From Kineosphaera limosa NBRC 100340 (GTDB taxonomy: Bacteria; Actinomycetota; Actinomycetes; Actinomycetales; Dermatophilaceae), in the NCBI RefSeq assembly GCF_000298215.1, contig NZ_BAHD01000054.1:1-50866 (forward strand): a stretch of 50,866 nucleotides of DNA, written 5' to 3'. Below, piece after piece: positions 34,197-41,157 of this stretch; within the stretch, counting starts at the first letter, position 1, and the number at the start of each line of letters is the position of its first letter. The position numbers and the translations under genes were made by a program. The notes beneath the pieces were generated by a model. That model was given only the letters and a program-made list of their open reading frames with translations, was not told the origin of the DNA and ran no database searches.

Positions 34197-34805
34197 TCAG
34201 AGGTCGATGACGAAGTCGTCGCCCTCGCGACGGAAGCCGACGAGGCTCAGGTAGTGGTCCTGTTGGGAGTTGGCGGCCACGGTGATCCGCTTGATACCGG
34301 CCTGGCGGAAGATGCCAGCGCCGCGGGAGAACAGCCACGGCCCGATGCCGGAGTCGCGGTACTCGGCCAGCACGTAGTCGAACCGCATACGCAGCACGTC
34401 GCCCTCCTGCTCCCCCACGAGCAGCCCCGTAGGCACGCCCTCGCGCGTCACGAAGACCGCGAAATTGCCCGGAGGGCCGGTGACGCTGGTCGACCACGTC
34501 TTCTCGACATCCGCTGCATGGACGAGGAGGAAGTCGCGCAGAAAGGGGCTGTCCGGCTCGATGCGGACGGCGCGTAGATCTTTGTCACCCGAGAACTCCT
34601 TGCGCAGGAACCACAGGTTGAGGCCCAGCACGGCGATGTTGGTGATGATGACGGGGATGGCGTGCAGCAGCACCCCGTAGGTCGTCATCGTCAGCGCACC
34701 CAGCGTCGAGACGATGCGCAGCCGCACGATCGAGGTCATCGACAGCGACAGCACGATGAGCGCCGAGGCGACGTAACCGATGATGTCTATCTGCAGCGGG
34801 CTCAA
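34197..34805 (-). CDS. YgjV-like membrane domain fused to a GNAT acetyltransferase domain
   Basis: 202 residues from a TTG at 34805, supported by AGGAAGGA about eight bases upstream. Residues 1-75 hold three hydrophobic helices (IDIIGYVASALIVLSLSM, IVSTLGALTMTTYGVLLHAI, VIITNIAVLGLNLWFL), resembling the YgjV inner-membrane family. From about residue 80 a GNAT-like fold follows: VRIEPDSPFLRDFL, RFDYVLAEYRDSGIGPWLF as the acetyl-CoA-binding loop with strand, and GIKRITVAANSQQDHYLSLVGF at the end. The fusion would place an acetyltransferase on the cytoplasmic face of the membrane. The substrate is unknown. Confidence 0.75.
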   Translation of the reverse strand: MSPLQIDIIGYVASALIVLSLSMTSIVRLRIVSTLGALTMTTYGVLLHAIPVIITNIAVLGLNLWFLRKEFSGDKDLRAVRIEPDSPFLRDFLLVHAADVEKTWSTSVTGPPGNFAVFVTREGVPTGLLVGEQEGDVLRMRFDYVLAEYRDSGIGPWLFSRGAGIFRQAGIKRITVAANSQQDHYLSLVGFRREGDDFVIDL

Positions 34806-34872
34806 GGGCCGTCCTTCCTGCTACTCACGACCCCACTGTGCCAAGGCCGGGACCGCCGACACGCCCTACGGC

Positions 34873-35892
34873 CTATCCCTCTTGTCCGAACTCACGCAAA
34901 CCGGGCAGAACGTCCTCGGCGAACTGCGTCAGGAAGCGCTCCTGGTCGTGCCCGGGGCCGTGGACGACGAGGTGGGTGAAGCCGAGGTCGACATACTCGC
35001 GCATCGCCTCGATCGCCTCCGGGCCCGAGCTGGCGACGATCCAGCGCTTGGCCACCTGCTCGATCGGCAGTTCGTCGGCCGCCGCCTCCATCTGCGCCGG
35101 GTCGTGCAGCGAGTGCTTCTGCTCGGGCGACAGCGAGAGCGGCGCCCAAAAGCGGGTGTTCTCCAGCGCGCGCACCGGGTCGCGGTCGTAGGAGATCTTG
35201 ATCTCGATCATCCGGTCGATGGAGCCGTGCGCGCGACCCTTCTTCTCCAGGCCCTCGGCGACGGCGGGCAGCAGCTTGTCCTCGTACAGCTCCCGACCCT
35301 TGCCGGAGGTGCAGATGAAGCCGTCGCCGTAGCGGCCCGCGTAGCGCGCGACCATCGGGCCACCCGCCGCGATGTAGACCGGGACCGGCTCGTCGGGGAG
35401 GTCGTAGATCGTCGCCTCCTCGGTGCGGTAGTACTCGCCGGCGAAGCTGAACCGCTCCCCGGCCCACAGGCCGCGCATCACCTCGACCGCCTCGCGCAGC
35501 CGAGCGAACCGCTCCTTGAACTCCGGCCAATCGCCCTCGACGGAGCCGACCGCCATCTCGTTGAGCGCCTCTCCCGTGCCGACGCCCAGCACGATCCGCC
35601 CGGGCGTCAGGCACGCCATCGTCGCGAACGCCTGCGCGATCACCGCCGGGTTGTAGCGGAACGTCGGCGTCATGACCGACGTGCCGAGCACGATCCGCTG
35701 GGTGCGCGCCGCGACGTGCGCGAGCCATGGAATGGATGCCGGGGCGTGCCCGCCCGTGTGCCGCCAGGGCTGGAAGTGGTCGGCGATGAACGCCGAGTCG
35801 AAGCCGAGCTCCTCGGCTCGGATCGCGAACCCCGCCAACTGCGCGGGGGCGAACTGCTCGCTGGAGGCCTTGTATCCGATGCGCACCGACAT
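34873..35892 (-). CDS. fgd: F420-dependent glucose-6-phosphate dehydrogenase
   Basis: 339 residues. It oxidises glucose-6-phosphate and reduces coenzyme F420. The sequence matches the mycobacterial enzyme closely along its length: ADHFQPWRH with Asp38, His39 and Trp43, GTGEALNE with Glu108, and the blocks [27 protein letters not shown]-like and [17 protein letters not shown]. Those residues correspond to Asp39, His40, Trp44 and Glu109 of the Mycobacterium protein, so catalysis should be conserved. It implies that the organism makes F420, although no F420 genes are in the window. TAGTTT lies six bases before the ATG, a leaderless arrangement. It is divergent from an MFS gene. Confidence 0.94.
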   Translation of the reverse strand: MSVRIGYKASSEQFAPAQLAGFAIRAEELGFDSAFIADHFQPWRHTGGHAPASIPWLAHVAARTQRIVLGTSVMTPTFRYNPAVIAQAFATMACLTPGRIVLGVGTGEALNEMAVGSVEGDWPEFKERFARLREAVEVMRGLWAGERFSFAGEYYRTEEATIYDLPDEPVPVYIAAGGPMVARYAGRYGDGFICTSGKGRELYEDKLLPAVAEGLEKKGRAHGSIDRMIEIKISYDRDPVRALENTRFWAPLSLSPEQKHSLHDPAQMEAAADELPIEQVAKRWIVASSGPEAIEAMREYVDLGFTHLVVHGPGHDQERFLTQFAEDVLPGLREFGQEG

Positions 35893-35898
35893 GAGCCC

Positions 35899-35904
35899 AA
35901 ACTA
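35899..35904 (-). promoter_or_regulatory. -10 element of fgd
   Basis: TAGTTT on the minus strand, six bases before the ATG at 35892; no ribosome binding site between. Confidence 0.4.
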
Positions 35905-35993
35905 AGCCGCCCGCCGCCGACGCGCCCGCACGGGCAGTGACCGGATTCTGGGCGGGGATTGACGGCGCCCGGCCACCGACCGCACAGTGGGTG

Positions 35994-36007
35994 TCGAAAC
36001 GATTCGA
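35994..36007. promoter_or_regulatory. small palindrome upstream of the MFS gene
   Basis: TCGAA-acga-TTCGA, a 14-bp inverted repeat 21 bases upstream of the MFS start. It could bind a repressor, but no regulator gene is adjacent. Confidence 0.3.
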
Positions 36008-36028
36008 TTACTTCCTGGAAGGACCGCG

Positions 36029-37411
36029 GTGAGCACCACCCAAGCCCAGATCGTCGAGCGCGCGAAGGTCGCGACCTCCCTCGTCTTCGTCCTCGCCGGG
36101 GGCGCCTTCGCCACCTGGGCAAGCCGTATCCCCGACGTGCGCATCGCCCTCGACCTGACCCCCGGGCAGCTCGGCCTCCTGCTGCTCTGCGGCTCCGCGG
36201 GTTCCCTCGTCGGACTCCCCTTGGCCGGCTGGGTCGCCTCCCGGATCGGCACCCGCAACACCGTGCGACTCGGCGCGACGCTCACGACCTCCGGACTCGT
36301 CGGCACGGGCGTGGCCGCGGGCGTGCTGCACGACTTCTGGCTCACCGCCGCGTTCCTGTTCGTCGCCCTCGCCGGCATCGGCCAATGGGACGTCGCCATG
36401 AACATCGAGGGCGCCGCCGTCGAGCACCGCCTCGAGCGCAACATCATGCCCCGCTTCCACGCCGCGTTCTCGGCCGGCACCGTGGGCATGGCCCTCATCG
36501 GAGCCGGTCTGGTCGCCGCGCACGTGCCGATCGCCGTGCACTTCGCCATCGCCGCCGTGCTGCTGCTCGGTGCCGCCATCGTCGCGACCCGCGCCTTCCT
36601 CCCCCCGGAGATGGACGAGGCGCTCGCCGGCGCCGGCGCTGCCGCGGATGAGGCGTCCGCTCCCGTCCCCACGACAGCGGCCGCTGGAACCTCAGCCACC
36701 ACCGCCACCGCTTCCGCCGCATCCGACGGTCACGCGCCCGCCAACTCCGTCGCCACCCCGGTGATCTCGGCCCGGGCCGCCTGGCTGGAGCCCCGCACGC
36801 TGCTCATCGGCCTCGTCATGCTCGTCGCCGCGTTCACCGAGGGCACCGCCAACGACTGGATCTCCGTCGCCTTCGTCGATGGCTACGACCTGCCGACGTG
36901 GGCCGGGGTGCTGGGCTTCGCAACCTTCCTGTCGTTCATGACGATCGGGCGGCTCATCGGCGCCAGCATGCTCGACCGATGGGGGCGCGTGCCGGTGCTG
37001 CGGGCCATGCTCATCGCGGCCGGCTTCGGCAGCCTCATGGTCGTCTTCGGCAACCCCGTCCTGGCCTACATCGGCGCGGCCATCTGGGGCTTCGGCGTCT
37101 CCCTCGGCTTCCCCGTGGGCATCAGTGCTGCCTCCGACGACCCGCGCAACGCGGCCGTCCGGGTCAGCGTCGTCTCCACGATCGCCTACGGCGCCTTCCT
37201 CATCGGCCCGCCCGCTCTCGGATTCCTCGGCGACCACTGGGGCATCCTGCGGGCGCTTGCCGTCGTCTCCGCGATGCTGATCCTGGCGCTACTGGCCCTC
37301 CCGGCCGTGCGTAAGCCCGAGCCGCAGGTGGCACGGATGACCGACGCGGCCGAGGCGGCCACGGCAACGCTGGATTCGGCCGACAACGACCGGCTGCGCG
37401 AGCGCACCTGA
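36029..37411 (+). CDS. major facilitator superfamily transporter
   Basis: 460 residues from the GTG at 36029, with GGAAGGA about six bases upstream. Twelve membrane segments are arranged in two halves. The first half shows ATSLVFVLAGGAFATWASRIPDV and the loop motif GWVASRIGTRNT. A long hydrophilic Ala/Thr/Ser-rich loop (about residues 195-245) separates the halves. The start (FATWASRIPDVRIALDL) and WDVAMNIEGAAVE resemble the group related to fucose/sugar permeases and YbjJ-like MFS proteins. The substrate is undetermined. It lies alone between fgd and the GNAT gene. Confidence 0.88.
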   Translation: MSTTQAQIVERAKVATSLVFVLAGGAFATWASRIPDVRIALDLTPGQLGLLLLCGSAGSLVGLPLAGWVASRIGTRNTVRLGATLTTSGLVGTGVAAGVLHDFWLTAAFLFVALAGIGQWDVAMNIEGAAVEHRLERNIMPRFHAAFSAGTVGMALIGAGLVAAHVPIAVHFAIAAVLLLGAAIVATRAFLPPEMDEALAGAGAAADEASAPVPTTAAAGTSATTATASAASDGHAPANSVATPVISARAAWLEPRTLLIGLVMLVAAFTEGTANDWISVAFVDGYDLPTWAGVLGFATFLSFMTIGRLIGASMLDRWGRVPVLRAMLIAAGFGSLMVVFGNPVLAYIGAAIWGFGVSLGFPVGISAASDDPRNAAVRVSVVSTIAYGAFLIGPPALGFLGDHWGILRALAVVSAMLILALLALPAVRKPEPQVARMTDAAEAATATLDSADNDRLRERT

Positions 37412-37430
37412 GCCGCGGACGGGCCGACTT

Positions 37431-37447
37431 CCGCGGGCGACCCGCGG
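37431..37447 (+). terminator. short GC hairpin after the MFS gene
   Basis: ccgcggg / cccgcgg, a 7-bp stem with a 3-base loop, 20 bases after the stop codon. Confidence 0.45.
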
Positions 37448-37466
37448 CCGACCCCACCCCTCCGCT

Positions 37467-37520
37467 CGACGGTTGCGGTCGCTGCCGAGCGTTGTGGTTG
37501 CGACCGCACCCCTCGGCAGC
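37467..37520 (+). repeat. dispersed hairpin repeat, copy A
   Basis: 54 bp closely related to 38204-38257. The first 22 bases agree at 21 positions, and the GCTGCCGA (37481-37488) and TCGGCAG half-sites are 32 bases apart in both copies. A 9-bp stem (tgcggtcgc / gcgaccgca, 37474-37508) can also form. Confidence 0.65.
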
Positions 37521-37582
37521 GGGCGCACCTGTCGACTTCAGGTGGGCGGTCCGACCCCCCTGTCGCCGGCCCGCTGGCGGGC

Positions 37583-37588
37583 GATACT
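37583..37588 (+). promoter_or_regulatory. -10 element of the GNAT gene
   Basis: GATACT, six bases before the ATG at 37595. Confidence 0.35.
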
Positions 37589-37594
37589 CGAGAG

Positions 37595-38149
37595 ATGGAC
37601 GACGACTCGGCACCGGGCAGCACACCTCAGGCCCGCGCGCGGCGGGCGATCGAGGCGGGTTACGTCGTGCGGCCGGCCGTGGTCGGGGATGCCGACGAGC
37701 TCGGCGCCATGCACGTGCAAGCGTGGCGGGAGTCCTACACGGGAATCATCGACCAGCAGGTGCTCGACGACATGGACCCCCAGCTACGGGCGCGGCGGTG
37801 GCGCGAATGGTTGGCCCAGCCGCAAAGCCCGACCCAGCTGTTCATCGGCTTCGACCCCGACGGCCGACTCGTCGGCATGGTCAGCGTGGGCCCCGCCCGC
37901 GATGAGGACTCCCCCACCGGTGAGGAGCTCTGGGCGATCAACGTGCTCGCGGCCGCCAAGGGCAGCGGACTCGCCGACGCGCTGCTGCTCACCGCCCTCG
38001 GCGACCGGCCCGCCTCCATGTGGGTGCTGCGCGACAACCCGCGCGCCCACGGGTTCTACGCCCGGTACGGCTTCGCGCCCGACGGCACGAGCAAGTACGA
38101 CGAGCGACTCAAGGCCGACGAGGTGCGCCTGACCCGAGGCGCCAGCTGA
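37595..38149 (+). CDS. GNAT-family acetyltransferase
   Basis: 184 residues. After a 20-residue acidic/basic tail, the GNAT fold begins at YVVRPAVVGDADELGAMHVQAWRESYTGIID, a start typical of RimI/PhnO-like N-acetyltransferases. The acetyl-CoA loop lies around INVLAAAKGSGLADALLLTAL; the usual Arg/Gln-x-x-Gly is here KGSGLAD. RDNPRAHGFYARYGFAPDG is the C-terminal signature. It probably acetylates an amine, but the substrate cannot be read. The gene is framed by the two copies of a dispersed hairpin repeat, which could mean it has moved or simply that the repeat favours intergenic sites. Confidence 0.88.
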   Translation: MDDDSAPGSTPQARARRAIEAGYVVRPAVVGDADELGAMHVQAWRESYTGIIDQQVLDDMDPQLRARRWREWLAQPQSPTQLFIGFDPDGRLVGMVSVGPARDEDSPTGEELWAINVLAAAKGSGLADALLLTALGDRPASMWVLRDNPRAHGFYARYGFAPDGTSKYDERLKADEVRLTRGAS

Positions 38150-38203
38150 CCGCAGGCGGCTCGCCCCCCACCCGCGCCGACAGCGCGCTCGCCAACCGCT
38201 CCG

Positions 38204-38257
38204 CGACGGCTGCGGTCGCTGCCGACGGTTGCGGATGCGACGGCAACGGTCGGCAGG
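38204..38257 (+). repeat. dispersed hairpin repeat, copy B
   Basis: 54 bp, the second copy of the element at 37467-37520 in the same orientation, downstream of the GNAT gene. GCTGCCGA at 38218-38225 and TCGGCAG at 38250-38256 can pair. Confidence 0.65.
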
Positions 38258-38330
38258 GAGCGCGACCCTCGACGTCTGCCTGGGGGTCCGGCGGGGGCGG
38301 CGCGGCGGGGCCAGGTCAGGTCAGGTGCGG

Positions 38331-38768
38331 TCAGGAGAGGATGCGGATCTGGAACGGGTACTTGTACACCTCGCCCTTGTTGGCTTTCACGGCGCCGATG
38401 ATGTGGCACACGATCTGCGCGACGAACGAGATGATGAGCAGCGGAATGCCGACGACCGCGCCGATCACCGTGAGAATGCACAACCAACCGACGAGCGACA
38501 TGATCCACATGCCGAGGTTGAAGTTGAACGCCCCGGCGGCGCACTGCTTCACGAACTGGCTCTTGTCCTTGTAGAGAAACCACACGATCAGCGGCCCGAG
38601 GAAGCTGAGCCAGCCGGCGCTGACGACCATCGCGACGAGAGTCGACAGGTGGGCGATGAGCGCCATCGAGCGCTCTTCGCTGGACACGAAGGCGGGCGAA
38701 CCACCCATCTGTCCGGAGTTGTACGGGTAGCCGGACGGACCGGCCGGTGCTGGCGGGTACTGAGTCAT
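38331..38768 (-). CDS. DUF4870 membrane protein
   Basis: 145 residues from the ATG at 38768, with AAGGGG about eight bases upstream. A Pro/Gly/Tyr-rich cytoplasmic tail (about 1-30) precedes three to four hydrophobic segments. The family pattern is clear: SSEERSMALIAHLSTLVAM, LSFLGPLIVWFLYKDKSQFVKQCAAGAFNFNLGMWI, and VCHIIGAVKANKGEVYKYPF. This is the DUF4870 (Tic20-like fold) group of unknown function. It is divergent from an MFS gene, with 271 bp between that I see as promoters plus a short run of related 11-bp units (cgacccgga) near 38892-38922. Confidence 0.88.
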   Translation of the reverse strand: MTQYPPAPAGPSGYPYNSGQMGGSPAFVSSEERSMALIAHLSTLVAMVVSAGWLSFLGPLIVWFLYKDKSQFVKQCAAGAFNFNLGMWIMSLVGWLCILTVIGAVVGIPLLIISFVAQIVCHIIGAVKANKGEVYKYPFQIRILS

Positions 38769-39025
38769 CAAAGGTCCCCTTCACTTCGATCGGTGCGCCG
38801 ACCTGCGGTGCTTGACTGCGGGTGCTTGGCACTGACTGGCAACCGCACAAACGACCCTAGTGCCGGGGCCGCGCCGACCGCACTCCACGAGAACCCGGAG
38901 ACGACCCGGAGGCGACCCGGAGAAGAGCTGGCTGCGACCGCCGGGGACCGGCGGCAGACCGTCCCACCACCGTCCCACCACCGCACCTCCTGATCACGCC
39001 TCCTGAACACGCGCAGGCCGCCAGG

Positions 39026-39031
39026 TAACGT
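39026..39031 (+). promoter_or_regulatory. -10 element of the second MFS gene
   Basis: TAACGT, eight bases before the ATG at 39040; no ribosome binding site between. Confidence 0.35.
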
Positions 39032-39039
39032 CACCGTCC

Positions 39040-40476
39040 ATGGGCAGCCCCTCGACGTCGAGTAGCCCGGAGCGCCGCAACGGTTCGATCTGGACCGTGC
39101 CCGGTATGCGGACGCTCGCCATCCTGACGATGTTCGGCTTCACCGGATACGCGGCGCTGCTGCCCGTGGCGCCGATGTGGGTCGTCGAAGGGGGCGCGGG
39201 CACGTCGGGAGCGGGATTGGTCAACGGGGTGATGCTCGGTGCCACCGTCGCAACCCAGGGGTTCATCCTCATGCTGCTGCGACGGCTCGGCTGGCGGACG
39301 GTACTCATCCTGGGGATGGTGCTCATGGGGGTGCCGTCGCTGGCCACGGCGTTCAGCTCAGAACTGTGGTGGGTGCTGGCCTGTTCGGTGGTGCGGGGCA
39401 TGGGATTCGGAGTGCTCACCGTGTGCGGCTCGGCTGCGGTCGCCGAGCTGGTCGAACCGTGGCGGCGTGGAGCCGGCATCGGCGCCTACGGTCTAGCAGT
39501 CGCGGTGCCGAACGTGCTGGCCCTGTCGTTGTCGCCCTGGCTGGCCGAAACGGTCGGGTTCTGGGCGGTCTTCGTCGTGGGTGCTGCGCCGCTGCTCGCG
39601 GTCCCGGTCGCCGCGCGGCTGGCCGCCGACATCGTTGCGGCGCAACGCTCGCAGTCGATCGCCGAGCATCCAGCCTCCGGAGTCGGCCCCGAGGCAGTGG
39701 CCTCGGCCACCGCGGGGTTCGCCCGCCCGCCGGACGAGCCCGACGACACGCCCGCCGACGACACACCGGCCGACGACTACGACAGGCGGCCACAGTCTCC
39801 GGTCGGTTCGTCGGCCGTGAACAACGGGGCAGCGTTCTGGATCGGTCTGCTCGTGCCGACCCTGATACTGCTCTCGGTGACGCTGGCGGGCGGCGGAGTG
39901 ATGACGTTCCTGCCGCAGATGGTGCCGTCGGCCGGGCTCGTCCTGGCGGGTCTGCTGATGTTCACGGCGGTCGCTGCGCTGAGCCGTTGGGCCGTCGGCT
40001 CGCTCGCGGACCGACACGGCCCTACTCCCTTCGTCGCCCCGCTGCTCCTGGCCTCCGTCGTGGGACTCGGCCTCATCTCCTGGTCGGTGGCCGGGCTCGC
40101 CGCAGACCCCGCGTCGGGAGGTGGAGTCTGGGCGGCCACGGGATCGCTGAAGAGCGAGGGCGCGCTCGTCATCACCGCTCTGCTCGTCGGGGCCGGCGTG
40201 CTCGGCACGGGCTACGGGGCGCTGCAGAACCTCACTCTGGTGCTCGCGTTCCATCGCGTCCCGCGCCGGCGGATCGGCACGGCCAGTGCTGTGTGGAATG
40301 TCGGCTTCGACGCCGGCACCGCGGGCGGCTCCATCATCGTGGGCGCACTCGCCGCAGGCATGGCCTTCGCCGACACGATGCTCGTGCTCGCCGTCTTCTG
40401 CGCCGCCGCCGTTCCCCTGGCCTTCCTCACCCGTCGCCGAGAGTCAGGGGCAGACCGGCGGCGCGCCACGCGGTGA
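39040..40476 (+). CDS. major facilitator superfamily transporter
   Basis: 478 residues with about 12 membrane segments. The first half begins GMRTLAILTMFGFTGYAALLPVAPMWVV. The long central loop (about residues 205-265) is acidic and contains a small repeat, DDTPADDTPADD. In the second half, SLADRHGPTPF is the MFS loop motif and TASAVWNVGFDAGTAGGSIIVG matches the drug-exporter type. It is most like uncharacterised actinobacterial efflux-type MFS proteins. The last 50 bp overlap the 3' end of the convergent rhodanese-like gene. Confidence 0.87.
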   Translation: MGSPSTSSSPERRNGSIWTVPGMRTLAILTMFGFTGYAALLPVAPMWVVEGGAGTSGAGLVNGVMLGATVATQGFILMLLRRLGWRTVLILGMVLMGVPSLATAFSSELWWVLACSVVRGMGFGVLTVCGSAAVAELVEPWRRGAGIGAYGLAVAVPNVLALSLSPWLAETVGFWAVFVVGAAPLLAVPVAARLAADIVAAQRSQSIAEHPASGVGPEAVASATAGFARPPDEPDDTPADDTPADDYDRRPQSPVGSSAVNNGAAFWIGLLVPTLILLSVTLAGGGVMTFLPQMVPSAGLVLAGLLMFTAVAALSRWAVGSLADRHGPTPFVAPLLLASVVGLGLISWSVAGLAADPASGGGVWAATGSLKSEGALVITALLVGAGVLGTGYGALQNLTLVLAFHRVPRRRIGTASAVWNVGFDAGTAGGSIIVGALAAGMAFADTMLVLAVFCAAAVPLAFLTRRRESGADRRRATR

Positions 40477-40843
40477 TGCCGCCGTCGATGAGGACGATGC
40501 GGGGGCGCTCGGGGGCGAAGGCGGCGAAGGCGGCGGGCTCGACGATCGGCGCGTCGGCGTCGTCGACGAGCAGGTACAGCACCGCGCGGCCGGCCAGCGC
40601 GGCCAGGTCGACGCCGGGGCGAACCCGCAGGGCCAGGTCGGCGGGCAACTGCCCGGAGGAGGTGTCGGCCCGCAGGTCCAGGATCAGCGCGCGCTCGTAG
40701 AGGGCGTCTTGGTAGGCGCCGCGCACGGAGACCCGGTCGCGGTTGGAGGCGGGAGCGGGAGCGAACAGGTCGATCTGCCAGCGGGCGTGCGACCGGGTGC
40801 GGGTCAGCGTGGCGTCGAGGTCGAACGGGCGGGTGCTGCTCAT
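40427..40843 (-). CDS. rhodanese-like protein without catalytic cysteine
   Basis: 138 residues. The C-terminal part (RPRIVLIDGGITAWRAAGLPLTLG) is the diagnostic end of a rhodanese domain, and DLRADTSSGQLPADLALRVRPGVDLAAL fits the preceding core. The cysteine expected in the active-site loop after the LYLLV strand is absent, and the protein has no Cys at all, so it cannot be an ordinary sulfurtransferase. It is preceded by a 30-codon leader peptide with two consecutive Cys codons, so it should be controlled by cysteine supply. It may bind a sulfur carrier or regulate another enzyme. The start is the ATG at 40843, with AGAGGA 11 bases upstream, inside a small hairpin. Confidence 0.78.
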   Translation of the reverse strand: MSSTRPFDLDATLTRTRSHARWQIDLFAPAPASNRDRVSVRGAYQDALYERALILDLRADTSSGQLPADLALRVRPGVDLAALAGRAVLYLLVDDADAPIVEPAAFAAFAPERPRIVLIDGGITAWRAAGLPLTLGDG

Positions 40844-40853
40844 CGGAGTCTGG

Positions 40854-40884
40854 GTCCTCTAGGACTGGGCCGCGAGCGGCGGCC
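40854..40884 (-). promoter_or_regulatory. possible attenuator hairpins between leader peptide and rhodanese-like gene
   Basis: Two inverted repeats lie between the leader stop and the next start. One is GGCCGC-cgctc-GCGGCC (40868-40884). The other is gtcctctaggac (40854-40865), whose RNA pairs across the AGAGGA ribosome binding site. Stalling at the Cys codons could decide which forms. Confidence 0.4.
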
Positions 40885-40905
40885 GGGTTGGTTCGGGGCT
40901 GGTGA

Positions 40906-40998
40906 TCAGGCCGTCCGACAACAACCAGTCGCAGCACGCGCACGAGCCACGGCGGTCAGCGGACCGGCCGTGTGCATTCGTGCGTGCGAGGACGTCAT
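40906..40998 (-). CDS. cysteine-codon leader peptide
   Basis: 30 residues from the ATG at 40998 to the TGA at 40906-40908. It begins MTSSHARMHTAG, continues with an Ala/Arg-rich stretch, and ends ATGCCRTA, with two adjacent cysteine codons (TGT TGT) four codons before the stop. Cys-rich short leaders of this form precede sulfur and cysteine genes in mycobacteria and other actinobacteria. They act as translational attenuators: when Cys-tRNA is scarce, the ribosome pauses at the Cys codons and the downstream gene is released. The ATG sits six bases after a TACAGT -10, so this peptide is itself likely to be leaderless. The next gene, a rhodanese-like protein, starts 62 bases further on. Confidence 0.75.
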   Translation of the reverse strand: MTSSHARMHTAGPLTAVARARAATGCCRTA

Positions 40999-41004
40999 GC
41001 GTCG

Positions 41005-41034
41005 ACTGTAGGGCCGACCGACACCTCATGTGAA
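41005..41034 (-). promoter_or_regulatory. promoter of the leader peptide-rhodanese operon
   Basis: On the minus strand, TTCACA (41034-41029) and TACAGT (41010-41005) are 18 bases apart, and the ATG follows six bases later. The -35 differs from consensus at one position. The -35 lies inside an inverted repeat ATGTGA-N19-TCACAT (41028-41058), which may bind a sulfur regulator. Confidence 0.6.
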
Positions 41035-41064
41035 GTAATGCGACTCCTAATCTCACATTATGGG

Positions 41065-41080
41065 TTTCGGTAACCCGAAA
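41065..41080. promoter_or_regulatory. palindrome TTTCGG-taac-CCGAAA
   Basis: A 6-bp inverted repeat in the divergent region between the leader peptide and the amidoligase operon. It may be an operator for either side. No regulator gene is adjacent. Confidence 0.3.
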
Positions 41081-41143
41081 TCCGGTCGACGAGGCGTGAC
41101 AGAACGGAATCGGCGCCGTTACACCCGCGACACAGACCGCCCA

Positions 41144-41149
41144 TACGGT
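41144..41149 (+). promoter_or_regulatory. -10 element of the amidoligase operon
   Basis: TACGGT, eight bases before the ATG at 41158; a weak -35-like TTACAC is 19 bases further upstream. Confidence 0.35.
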
Positions 41150-41157
41150 GCAGCGTT

